Assembly (NCBI GenBank): GCA_022571615.1
Contig: JACZXM010000105.1
Location: forward strand, 1-8,372
Direction of reading: 5' to 3'
DNA: 8,372 bases
Origin: Acidobacteriota bacterium
Lineage (GTDB): Bacteria > Acidobacteriota > UBA890 > WLXD01
The translations under genes were made by a program, and so were the position numbers. The notes beneath the pieces were generated by a model. That model was not told where the DNA came from and searched no databases. It saw nothing but the letters and a program-made list of their open reading frames with translations. Shown in pieces: positions 1 to 5,937 of this stretch. Numbering within the stretch: the stretch's first letter is position 1; each line of letters starts with the position of its first letter.

Positions 1-2
1 CG

Positions 3-32
3 ATCGGTCTGCCAGAGCTGGCGGAGGCCTAG
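3..32 (+). CDS. Possible C-terminal tail of an upstream gene (partial)
   Basis: Frame 3 reads IGLPELAEA and then stops at TAG 30-32. This is a plausible hydrophilic C-terminal tail of a gene that starts before the window, but ten codons cannot identify a family. The remaining leader up to base 94 holds two small inverted repeats, GCCAG 11-15 with CTGGC 18-22, and GGCCT 26-30 with AGGCC 41-45. They could form a weak terminator hairpin, but no T-tract follows. The stop lies in a CTAGCAG heptamer (29-35), the same heptamer that recurs around 2634-2697. Confidence 0.2.
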   Translation: MGLPELAEA

Positions 33-79
33 CAGCTGGCAGGCCGTGGTGAGAGTTTGATGGGTCGGGCACTGTGGGC

Positions 80-85
80 GGAAGG
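80..85 (+). promoter_or_regulatory. Shine-Dalgarno GGAAGG that sets the start of the AKR-RidA gene
   Basis: GGAAGG lies 9 nt before ATG 95 and supports that codon over the in-frame GTG at 74. The GTG would itself sit just upstream of this site and has no purine-rich sequence at a suitable distance. The protein from ATG 95 begins MSSAVERWEL and soon enters the recognisable reductase fold. Confidence 0.6.
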
Positions 86-94
86 TGTTCTCGA

Positions 95-1615
95 ATGAGC
101 AGTGCGGTTGAACGCTGGGAGCTGACGCCTCAGCTTGACATCTCCCGTGTCCTGACCGGCCTATGGCAGATCGCCGACATGGAGCGCGATGGCAACCAGC
201 TCGACCTGGAGGCGACGGCGCGGGCCATGGAGCCGTACGTGCGGGCAGGGTTCACCACCTTCGACATGGCCGACCATTACGGCTCCGCGGAGAAGGTGGC
301 CGGCCTCTTTGCGCAGGCGCACGGCGAAGGCACGGTGCAGCTGCTCACCAAGTGGGTTCCTGAGCCGGGGCCGACGAGCCGCGAGCAGGTACGCGCCGCG
401 GTGCAGCGCTCGCTGGATCGCCTGTGCACCGATCGGATCGACCTGTTGCAGTTTCATGCCTGGAACTATGCCGATCCGCGCTACCTGGACTCGCTGTGGA
501 TGCTCCAGGAGCTCAAGCAGGAGGGCCTGATCGGCGCCCTCGGGCTGACCAACGTCGATGCCGCTCATCTGCGCGTGATCGTTCACAGCGGCATCGAGAT
601 CGCGTCCAACCAGGTCTGCTTCTCGCTCCTGGACCAGAGAGCTCGTAGCAACGGTATGACCGAGCTGTGCGAGGAACACGGGATCACGCTGCTGGCGTTC
701 GGTACGCTCGCGGGCGGCTTCCTGACGGAGCGCTGGCTCGGCCAGCCGGAGCCCGCGTGGGAGAAACTCGAGACCTGGTCGCAGATGAAATACGGGCGGT
801 TCGTCCGGCAGGCGGGAGGATGGGAGGTGCTCCAGGATCTGTTGGGCGTGGTGGCCGAGGTGGCCGCACGGCACCGGGTCTCGATGGCCAACGTGGCCTG
901 CCGCTACATCCTCGATCAGCCAGCCGTCGGCGGGGTGATCATCGGAGCGCGGTTGGGGCTGAGCGAGCATCTGAAGGACAACCTCCGACTGTTTCAGTTC
1001 GCCCTCGATGCGCCGGCACGGGCCGACATCGCCGCCGCGTTGACCGAGCTGACCGCCATTCCAGGAGACTGCGGCGACGAGTACCGAAAGCCCCCATACC
1101 TGACAGCCTCAGGCGACCTGAGCCACCACATCGACGAGCTGCCCGCCCCGTATGAGATCCGTACCGGTGGCGACGGCAGGACCCAGGCGTGCAGCGGAAC
1201 GGTATGGGAAAAACTTGCGGGCTTCAGCCGTGCGGTCCGGATCGGCGACCGCATTGTCGTATCGGGCACCACAGCGACCCATGGCGACCGCAGGGTGGGG
1301 GGAGAGGATCCCGCTGCCCAGACGCATTTTGTGATCGACAAGATCGAGGGGGCGCTGCAGTCGCTTGGTGGGCGGCTCGAGGACGTCATCCGCACCCGCA
1401 TTTTCATCGCCGACATGGCGGATTGGGAGCCGGTGTCGCGGGTTCACGGTCAGCGGTTTGGCCACATCGGGCCGGCCAATACGCTCGTGCAGGCGGGTAT
1501 CATCGGGTCCGGATACCGGGTCGAGATGGAGGCCGAGGCGGTGGTAGGAACGGACCCCACTGGCACTATCGCCCAGAGTCGGGGCCGCTCCACAGCTCGT
1601 TCAGGAGCAGGTTGA
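95..1615 (+). CDS. Aldo/keto reductase fused to a C-terminal RidA-like (YjgF/YER057c/UK114) domain
   Basis: This is a 506-residue two-domain protein. Residues 12-325 are an aldo/keto reductase, a NAD(P)H-dependent TIM-barrel enzyme that reduces carbonyls. The catalytic tetrad is complete: Asp57 (FDMAD), Tyr62 (HYGS), Lys86 (LLTKW) and His121 (LLQFHAW). SMANVACRYILDQPAVGGVIIGAR (263-286) matches the cofactor-binding end of the barrel. Residues 360-485 are a RidA-like domain with SGTVWEKLAGFSRAV, VVSGTTA and DVIRTRIFIAD, ending in VEMEAEAVV. In E. coli RidA, Arg105 holds the carboxylate of the enamine/imine substrate. The aligned position here is Asn462 (GPANTLVQ), so classical imine deaminase activity is doubtful. 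The last 20 or so residues after the RidA fold are low-complexity and lie opposite the 3' end of the convergent permease gene. The physiological substrate is unknown. The fusion suggests that the reductase and RidA domain act on the same small carbonyl or imine metabolite, which is inference. Confidence 0.9.
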   Translation: MSSAVERWELTPQLDISRVLTGLWQIADMERDGNQLDLEATARAMEPYVRAGFTTFDMADHYGSAEKVAGLFAQAHGEGTVQLLTKWVPEPGPTSREQVRAAVQRSLDRLCTDRIDLLQFHAWNYADPRYLDSLWMLQELKQEGLIGALGLTNVDAAHLRVIVHSGIEIASNQVCFSLLDQRARSNGMTELCEEHGITLLAFGTLAGGFLTERWLGQPEPAWEKLETWSQMKYGRFVRQAGGWEVLQDLLGVVAEVAARHRVSMANVACRYILDQPAVGGVIIGARLGLSEHLKDNLRLFQFALDAPARADIAAALTELTAIPGDCGDEYRKPPYLTASGDLSHHIDELPAPYEIRTGGDGRTQACSGTVWEKLAGFSRAVRIGDRIVVSGTTATHGDRRVGGEDPAAQTHFVIDKIEGALQSLGGRLEDVIRTRIFIADMADWEPVSRVHGQRFGHIGPANTLVQAGIIGSGYRVEMEAEAVVGTDPTGTIAQSRGRSTARSGAG

Positions 1616-2159
1616 GCGTCAAGGCGACGATGACCGCAAGGACCACCGGGTTGGTGACCATCAGGCGCCACACCCGCGGCAGGGTGTCGAGCCAGGCGGC
1701 GCCTAACACGAACTGGACGTAGATCGGCAGGCCGATCGCCAGCACCAGGGTCATACCGGCGACGGTCTGATTGGATCGGGTGGGTTGGGCACGGGCCAGC
1801 AGACCGAGCCCGGAGGCGACGATCATCGCGCACACGATCACGAACACGCCACCGAGCACCGGCCGTGGAAGCGCCACCAGCAGCGCCCCGAACTTTGGGC
1901 ACAGCCCATACAGGAGCAGAATCACGGCGGCGACCCGCACCACGAAGCGCGAGGCCACGCGGGTGGTGGCGATGATACCGATATTCTGCGTATAGCTGGT
2001 GCAGGGCAGGCCGCCCAGGCAGATGGCGATCAGGCAGCCGAGGCCCTCGGCCCGGATCCCACGGTTCACGTGGCGGGGGGTGAGCTCGACCCCGGCCACA
2101 GAGCAGGTGGCGACGTAGTCTACCTCGTCGACGCGGCTGCTGGCGTAGAATGGCTGCAT
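1566..2159 (-). pseudogene. C-terminal half of an NCS2 (xanthine/uracil) permease, 5'-truncated
   Basis: The 197-residue frame matches only the second half of a nucleobase:cation symporter-2 protein; full members have about 430-460 residues and 14 membrane segments. The NCS2 motif QNxGxxxxT is present (Gln58, Asn59, Gly61, Thr66), in the context TSYTQNIGIIATTRVASR (54-71). LPRPVLGGVFVIVCAMIVASG (97-117) fits the family signature except for Cys110 in the usual Phe/Tyr position. Hydrophobic segments lie at about 38-50, 73-90, 98-120, 133-150 and 168-186. The reading frame before Met1 runs only seven codons to a stop (TGA on the minus strand, 2178-2180), so the N-terminal half is absent and not merely in the same frame upstream. 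The remainder has no frameshift, which points to recent truncation or to retained translation. A half transporter lacks part of the inverted-repeat fold and should not transport by itself. Substrate (xanthine, urate or uracil) cannot be told from this half. Confidence 0.75.
2146..2151 (+). promoter_or_regulatory. Candidate -10 box (TAGAAT) for a leaderless coxG-like transcript
   Basis: TAGAAT ends 6 nt before ATG 2158. A start site about 7 nt downstream of the -10 would fall on the A of the ATG. There is no Shine-Dalgarno sequence between it and the start codon, and no good -35 hexamer was found. The box lies inside the antisense permease reading frame. The call rests on spacing and on similar arrangements at two other genes in the window. 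Confidence 0.4.
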
Positions 2160-2637
2160 GCGAATCCAGGGACAACATCACTTCGAGGCACCACGGGAAC
2201 AGGTCTGGGCAGCGTTGCACGATGCGGATGTACTGGCCAGCACACTGCCCGGGTTCCAGCAACTCGAACAGGTGTCAGAGAACGAGTTCGCAGGCACCCT
2301 GGCGATCGGCATCGGGCCGGTTCAGGGTCGCTTCGAGGGCCGGGTGACTCTCTCGAACCTGTCGCCGCCGGAGAGCTACTCCCTCCACATGTCGGGTCGG
2401 GGCACGCCGGGGTTCGTGGACGGCAAGGGCAATATCCGGCTCGAGGAGCGGCACGACGGTACTCTGCTGTGCTACGACATCGATCTGAACATCGGTGGTC
2501 GGATTGCAGGCGTGGGGCAGCGGCTCCTGGACATGACCTCGCGCATGCTGACCCGGCAGGCGCTCAAGAGCCTGGGGCGTCAGATCGCCGCACGCGCTCC
2601 AAAACAGGGGCGCACCCCGTCGAGAAATGCAGGCTAG
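2158..2637 (+). CDS. CoxG family SRPBCC protein (CO dehydrogenase subunit G-like)
   Basis: This 159-residue protein shows the CoxG pattern: an N-terminal beta strand (MRIQGQHHFEAP), the helix EQVWAALHDADVLASTLPG (14-32), then FAGTLAIGIGPVQGRFEG (44-61) and a C-terminal helix (115-145). SRPBCC proteins form a helix-grip fold around a hydrophobic cavity. CoxG members serve molybdenum hydroxylases of the CO dehydrogenase family as an accessory or membrane-linking, quinone-related partner. No coxL, coxM or coxS gene lies in this window, so the partner enzyme is elsewhere or the gene has been detached from its cluster. The start ATG overlaps the divergent permease ATG by two bases in GCATGC. The C-terminus (about 147-159) is short, basic and Pro/Arg-rich, and no obvious transmembrane anchor is seen. 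The stop codon TAG lies in the first CTAGCAG repeat that follows. Confidence 0.8.
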   Translation: MRIQGQHHFEAPREQVWAALHDADVLASTLPGFQQLEQVSENEFAGTLAIGIGPVQGRFEGRVTLSNLSPPESYSLHMSGRGTPGFVDGKGNIRLEERHDGTLLCYDIDLNIGGRIAGVGQRLLDMTSRMLTRQALKSLGRQIAARAPKQGRTPSRNAG

Positions 2638-2697
2638 CAGCCCCTAGCAGAAGTGGCTTGGCTAGCAGCCCACGCCACTTCTGCCACGGGCTGCTAG
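2632..2697. repeat. CTAGCAG structured repeat and likely bidirectional terminator
   Basis: The 12-mer GGCTAGCAGCCC occurs at 2632-2643 and 2660-2671, and its inverted core GGGCTGCTAG at 2688-2697. An extra CTAGCAG sits at 2644-2650. GCAGAAGTGGC (2647-2657) pairs perfectly with GCCACTTCTGC (2674-2684). Together, CTAGCAGCCC 2634-2643 with 2688-2697 and the inner 11 bp make a 21-bp stem with one 3x3 internal loop and a 16-nt terminal loop. The second 12-mer copy in that loop could pair alternatively with 2688-2697. The stop codons of both flanking convergent genes (TAG 2635-2637 and minus-strand TAG 2694-2696) lie inside the element. No T-tract follows, so it is either a non-canonical bidirectional terminator or a small REP-like element. 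Confidence 0.6.
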
Positions 2698-3440
2698 GTT
2701 TCCTGCCAGCTGACGAAGCATCTCACCAGCAGGGTTCCCGACCACAGGATGGCGGTGGCGATCAGCAACGATCCCCCCAGATGGGCCCATTGCGCCAAGG
2801 TGTGGTCGTACTCCAGCAGGCCGAAATCGGCCAGGATCACGTTCCAGTCGTGGGCTCCGGGGGCGTCCTGCCCCGTGATTCCGCCCAGAAGGATCATCCT
2901 CTGGGCGCGGGCATCGTCGATGTAGGGCGCCAGATCGATGAGGCTCTGGCCGGTCCACCAGGTCGCGAACGCGGCCCCCAACGGGTCGCGATAGGGCCCG
3001 ATGAACGCCAGCGCGCAGACCATCGGAACGGCAACCTGCATGAACGATCCGCCCAACGTGTGGAGAAGATCGCTCAGGATCATGAACAGGACATGACCGG
3101 CCTCATGAAAGACGAGGTCGACCAGTTGGATCAGCCGGTGAACGAGCGTCGGCGGCACCTGCGAGCGCGGGATCGGAGCGGCGATGTAGCTGAGCCCGAA
3201 GTACAGCAGCAGGATGAACATCACGCCGTAGCCGATCAGATGCCGTAAGGCGGCAGGCTCGGGGACCGACAGGAAACGCTCCGCGAACCGTCCCTCAGGC
3301 CGTGGGGTCCCCGGGGACGGCCGTCGTCCGGTCTCGGAGGCGAAAACGGTTCCACACGCGTGGCACCGGTACCGTTCGGCGGACTGCACGAAGCCGCAAT
3401 CCAAACACTTGCGTGTGCGCGGAGGTCGAGGTGTAGCCAC
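2694..3440 (-). CDS. Zinc-ribbon membrane protein with a HEAGH metalloprotease motif
   Basis: This 248-residue protein is read from GTG 3438-3440. A zinc ribbon at 12-29 has CLDC (Cys12, Cys15) and CHAC (Cys26, Cys29). A Pro/Arg-rich linker (32-55) leads to a membrane segment at 68-90. HEAGH (112-116) follows within a hydrophobic helix (103-124), the HExxH zinc site of gluzincin/M50-type peptidases. Downstream, GQSLIDLAPYIDDAR (164-178) supplies Asp candidates for a third ligand, LLGGITGQ (184-191) and HDW (197-199) look conserved in this type, and a last membrane helix spans about 222-242. I do not recognise a characterised member. A membrane-embedded zinc protease of a conserved uncharacterised family is the best description. 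An upstream reading frame to 3650 exists, but it would overlap the signal-peptide region of the divergent VWA gene, so the GTG with its TATAAT box is preferred. It is convergent with coxG and divergent from the VWA gene. Confidence 0.75.
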   Translation of the reverse strand: MATPRPPRTRKCLDCGFVQSAERYRCHACGTVFASETGRRPSPGTPRPEGRFAERFLSVPEPAALRHLIGYGVMFILLLYFGLSYIAAPIPRSQVPPTLVHRLIQLVDLVFHEAGHVLFMILSDLLHTLGGSFMQVAVPMVCALAFIGPYRDPLGAAFATWWTGQSLIDLAPYIDDARAQRMILLGGITGQDAPGAHDWNVILADFGLLEYDHTLAQWAHLGGSLLIATAILWSGTLLVRCFVSWQET

Positions 3441-3446
3441 GGCCAG

Positions 3447-3452
3447 ATTATA
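3447..3452 (-). promoter_or_regulatory. Perfect TATAAT -10 box for the metalloprotease gene, likely leaderless
   Basis: On the minus strand TATAAT is separated from GTG 3438-3440 by only CTGGCC. Initiation 6-7 nt after the box would start the message at or next to the start codon. There is no room for a ribosome-binding site. A TG lies two bases further upstream of the usual extended -10 position. The -35 region (about 3470-3475) is poor. This box is the main evidence for the GTG start. Confidence 0.6.
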
Positions 3453-3545
3453 GTCATTCTGATGCGTTAAACGGGGCCGCGAAGGCAAGTTGTGCAGGTC
3501 GGTCGGAGCCCCCGTGTTTCCTATCCACCACGGCCTGCTAACCGC

Positions 3546-3551
3546 ACGGAG
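3546..3551 (+). promoter_or_regulatory. Shine-Dalgarno ACGGAG that sets the start of the VWA gene
   Basis: GGAG (3548-3551) is 8 nt upstream of ATG 3560 and supports it over the in-frame GTG at 3551, which overlaps the site. From ATG 3560 the protein opens directly with a signal peptide. The rest of the 119-bp divergent spacer (3441-3559) shows no clear sigma-70 promoter for this gene. Confidence 0.55.
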
Positions 3552-3559
3552 TGCGATCG

Positions 3560-5275
3560 ATGCACGCTCCCCGAGTTCTGATCGCTGCCTCAGCCGGAAT
3601 CCTCCTCGCCACAGCCTTGTCGGCTTCGAGCATCGCCGCCGTCCCGGCACCGGCGAACACTCCTGCCAGTTCTTATGCTCTGCTCGTCGTGCTCGATGCC
3701 TCCGGCAGCATGAAGCAGAGCGTACCTGGGGGCGTAAAACGGGACCTGGCGACCCGCGGGCTGCTGCGCCTGCTAGCGACGTTGCCCGACGATAGCGTCA
3801 GCGCGCTGCGACTGCTGGGTGAAGGAACAACGGATGACGAGTGCGCCGCGTCGCGGGTTGCGGTTCCGTTCGCGCCGTTCGACCACGGCGTCTGGTCCGG
3901 CGCCCTGGGCCGGATCCGTTGGGATGGCGCCACGCCTCTGAGCTACACGATTCGCCAGGCGCTGTCGGACTTGACAGGTGTCGAGGCCTCTCGCAAGGAG
4001 ATCCTGTTGATCGGCGATGGCGAGGAGACCTGCGGTGAGGACCCGGTGGGTGTGGCCCGCGAGCTGGCCAACGGAGTTCGGATCCACACCATGAGCCTCG
4101 GCGAGCGCGTCTCGCACCAACTGGCGGGGATCGCGCTGGTGACCGGGGGAACCTACACGCGTGCTTTCGACGATACGACCTTTGCCGCCGCGGCCGTCGA
4201 CTCGTTGCCAGGTACGGACTCGGTGACTCCGCCCGCGGGTGCGGGTGGGCAGGCCTCGACGCTGCACGTGATCCTGGATGTCAGCAACAGCATGTGGGGG
4301 CAGGTCGAGGGCCGCGCCAAGATCGAGCTCGCCCGTGAGGCCCTGCGTAGCTCTCTCTCGGACTTACCGGCCGATGTGCGCGTCGGGCTCCGTGCTTACG
4401 GGCACCGGGTCTCGTACGAAGACAAGGAGACCGGATGCGCCGACACCGAGCTGCTGGTGGCCCCGGCAGCCGGTGCGGGGCCGGAGATCATTGCCCAGGC
4501 CGACGGCCTGACGCCGCGCGGGCAGACGCCGATCGCGCTCAGCCTGCGCCAGGCATCCACCGACCTGGACGCCGCCGGTGGAAGCGGTGTGCTGCTGTTG
4601 ATCAGCGACGGGCTGGAGTCGTGCGGGGGCGACCCGCTCGCAGCGGCGGCGGAGCTTCGAGCGGCCGGCAAGTCGGTCGTGCTCCACACCGTTGGCCTAG
4701 GGGTTAGCAGCGAGGAGGCGGCCGCCCTGGCCGCGATCGCCCAGGCAGGCGGCGGCCAGTACTTCGATGCTCCGACGCCGCAGCAGCTGGTCAGCTCGGT
4801 GGACATGGCGGTACGCACCACGCGGGAGTTCATCCTGCAGGCCGACGAGGTGTCCTCGTTCCCTTCCTCGATCGAGCGTGTGCGCGGCGGCGACACGGTC
4901 CAAGAGGCTGAGCTCCTTGGCCCGGGCACCTACAGCTTCAGCGAGCATTTGTTTCGAACCCGCCGCTTCTTCGCCGTTGCCGGGCAGCCGGGTGATCGGT
5001 TCGTGCTCGCAGGGCTGGTGTGCGCCCTGGCGCTCGGCCGCAACGCTGATGGCGAGCCGGCCTACCGTGGCGCCACGGGCATGATGTTTGGCCGACGCGT
5101 CGACGCCAACGGGGAACGCCTGCGCGGACGCGGCCTGACCGTGCGAGGCGACATGGGAGACTGGGTCGAGATGCCTTTTGTGATCGGAGACGACGGCACC
5201 GCGCGCTTCTGGCTCGGGCGGCCGTTCGATAACGTGCACCGCGACATGGTCTTTGAGATCCGGCCGCAGGAGTGA
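3560..5275 (+). CDS. Secreted protein with two tandem von Willebrand factor A domains
   Basis: This is a 571-residue protein. A signal peptide covers about 1-30 (MHAPR, then a hydrophobic run, with cleavage near 27-30). VWA domain 1 (about 38-215) has the MIDAS motif DASGS (Asp46, Ser48, Ser50), Thr125 (GATPL) and Asp153 (IGDGEETC). VWA domain 2 (about 234-420) has DVSNS (Asp240, Ser242, Ser244), Thr323 (GQTP) and Asp350 (SDGLESC). Both metal sites are complete. The halves are internal repeats: DGEETCGEDP (153-162) answers DGLESCGGDP (350-359). Each has a cysteine pair, Cys95/Cys158 and Cys293/Cys355, which fits a disulfide in an exported protein. A Gly/Pro-rich linker at 216-232 joins them. 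The C-terminal region (425-571) is beta-rich with no recognised domain. The second domain, with GLRAYGHR and CADTELL, resembles the VWA proteins annotated as Ca-activated chloride channel-like, but no channel segment is present. Likely role is metal-dependent protein or ligand adhesion outside the membrane; the ligand is unknown. Confidence 0.85.
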   Translation: MHAPRVLIAASAGILLATALSASSIAAVPAPANTPASSYALLVVLDASGSMKQSVPGGVKRDLATRGLLRLLATLPDDSVSALRLLGEGTTDDECAASRVAVPFAPFDHGVWSGALGRIRWDGATPLSYTIRQALSDLTGVEASRKEILLIGDGEETCGEDPVGVARELANGVRIHTMSLGERVSHQLAGIALVTGGTYTRAFDDTTFAAAAVDSLPGTDSVTPPAGAGGQASTLHVILDVSNSMWGQVEGRAKIELAREALRSSLSDLPADVRVGLRAYGHRVSYEDKETGCADTELLVAPAAGAGPEIIAQADGLTPRGQTPIALSLRQASTDLDAAGGSGVLLLISDGLESCGGDPLAAAAELRAAGKSVVLHTVGLGVSSEEAAALAAIAQAGGGQYFDAPTPQQLVSSVDMAVRTTREFILQADEVSSFPSSIERVRGGDTVQEAELLGPGTYSFSEHLFRTRRFFAVAGQPGDRFVLAGLVCALALGRNADGEPAYRGATGMMFGRRVDANGERLRGRGLTVRGDMGDWVEMPFVIGDDGTARFWLGRPFDNVHRDMVFEIRPQE

Positions 5276-5290
5276 GGCCGCGGTGCGGCC
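5276..5290. terminator. Possible GC hairpin in the 51-bp convergent gap
   Basis: GGCCGC (5276-5281) pairs perfectly with GCGGCC (5285-5290) around a GGT loop, directly after the VWA stop codon. The rest of the gap up to the flavin reductase stop (5327) is GC-rich and repetitive in CGGCC. There is no T-tract on either strand, so intrinsic termination is uncertain. Confidence 0.35.
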
Positions 5291-5326
5291 AGCCGGCCGT
5301 CGTGAAAGCGTGAGGCGGCCGACGTC

Positions 5327-5818
5327 TCAGCCCCCGTACTCCCAGGGGGAGTTGCGAACGGTCAAGGGCTCGAAATCCTCACGCCAGCTCACCGAGGTCA
5401 CCTCCAGAACCACGAGATTGTGGTCGCCGCCGCAGTCGATGGTCTCGATGAGGCGGCACTCGGCATAGGCGGCGGCGTCATTCAAGATCGGGATCCCCGA
5501 CTCCGAGAGCGTGAACGGCAACCCGCCCAGAGTCGGGGGAGCGGCTTCGAGGTCGACCTCGGTGCGCGAGAAGAAGCGCTGGGCGATCTCCTGCTGGTGG
5601 GCGCCGATGACATGGACTACCGCGTGGCGGCAATCTTGCAGGCACTCCGATAGGCTGCTCCCGGGGCGGATGGCGGCGACCAGCAGCGGGGGCTCGAACG
5701 AGCTCTGGGTTAGCCAGGTCACGGTGGCGGTCCCGTACCTGTCCGCGGACTTGGAGGTCACCACGTACATCCCGTTGCTGATCGAGCGCAGTACTTTCTT
5801 GCGGTCTTTGCGTTCCAT
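5327..5818 (-). CDS. Flavin reductase domain protein, reductase partner of the LLM monooxygenase
   Basis: This 163-residue protein belongs to the FMN-binding flavin reductase-like split-barrel family. The diagnostic run is GMYVVTSKSADRYGTATVTW (16-35), then LTQSSFEPPLLVAAI (36-50). Further marks are GDH (131-133) and the C-terminal PWEYGG (158-163), typical of the small reductases that pass FMNH2 or FADH2 to an oxygenase. The start ATG 5818 gives the usual N-terminus of about ten residues before the core. No Shine-Dalgarno sequence precedes it, and an in-frame ATG at 5878 would add a low-complexity Arg/Pro-rich stretch, so the start is not certain. The gene lies 119 bp downstream of the LLM gene on the same strand, consistent with co-transcription. 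The 5819-5937 gap contains no recognisable RNA gene. A pyridoxamine-phosphate-oxidase-like or heme-related binding role is less likely given the GDH and PWEYGG motifs. Confidence 0.85.
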   Translation of the reverse strand: MERKDRKKVLRSISNGMYVVTSKSADRYGTATVTWLTQSSFEPPLLVAAIRPGSSLSECLQDCRHAVVHVIGAHQQEIAQRFFSRTEVDLEAAPPTLGGLPFTLSESGIPILNDAAAYAECRLIETIDCGGDHNLVVLEVTSVSWREDFEPLTVRNSPWEYGG

Positions 5819-5937
5819 GCTGTCGCGGTGTTGGAGGAGAAAGGAGTCCCGGTGCCGAGGCAGCCGAGGGGTGCCCATTAAGGCGGATGGGCGACGGGGT
5901 TGCAAGCGTCACGTTGCGCCGCGCGGGCGGCGGGCTC

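Noticed and set aside
161..970. Minus-strand 269-codon frame
   Set aside because: It is antisense to the AKR domain, whose catalytic tetrad is intact, and shows no family motif.
1785..3248. Long plus-strand reading frame of 487 codons
   Set aside because: It runs antisense to the permease half and metalloprotease and out of frame across coxG. Its translation is Gly/Arg/Gln-rich with no recognisable motif. High GC leaves such open frames by chance.
3441..3650. N-terminal extension of the metalloprotease frame to 3650
   Set aside because: It would overlap the start and signal peptide of the VWA gene. The extension is Arg-rich and lies upstream of a perfect TATAAT box next to GTG 3440.
5833..5880. 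Purine-rich GGAGGAGAAAGGAG followed by a GTG mini-ORF on the plus strand
   Set aside because: The frame stops after nine codons with no known leader-peptide pattern. It lies between two minus-strand genes and looks like chance.
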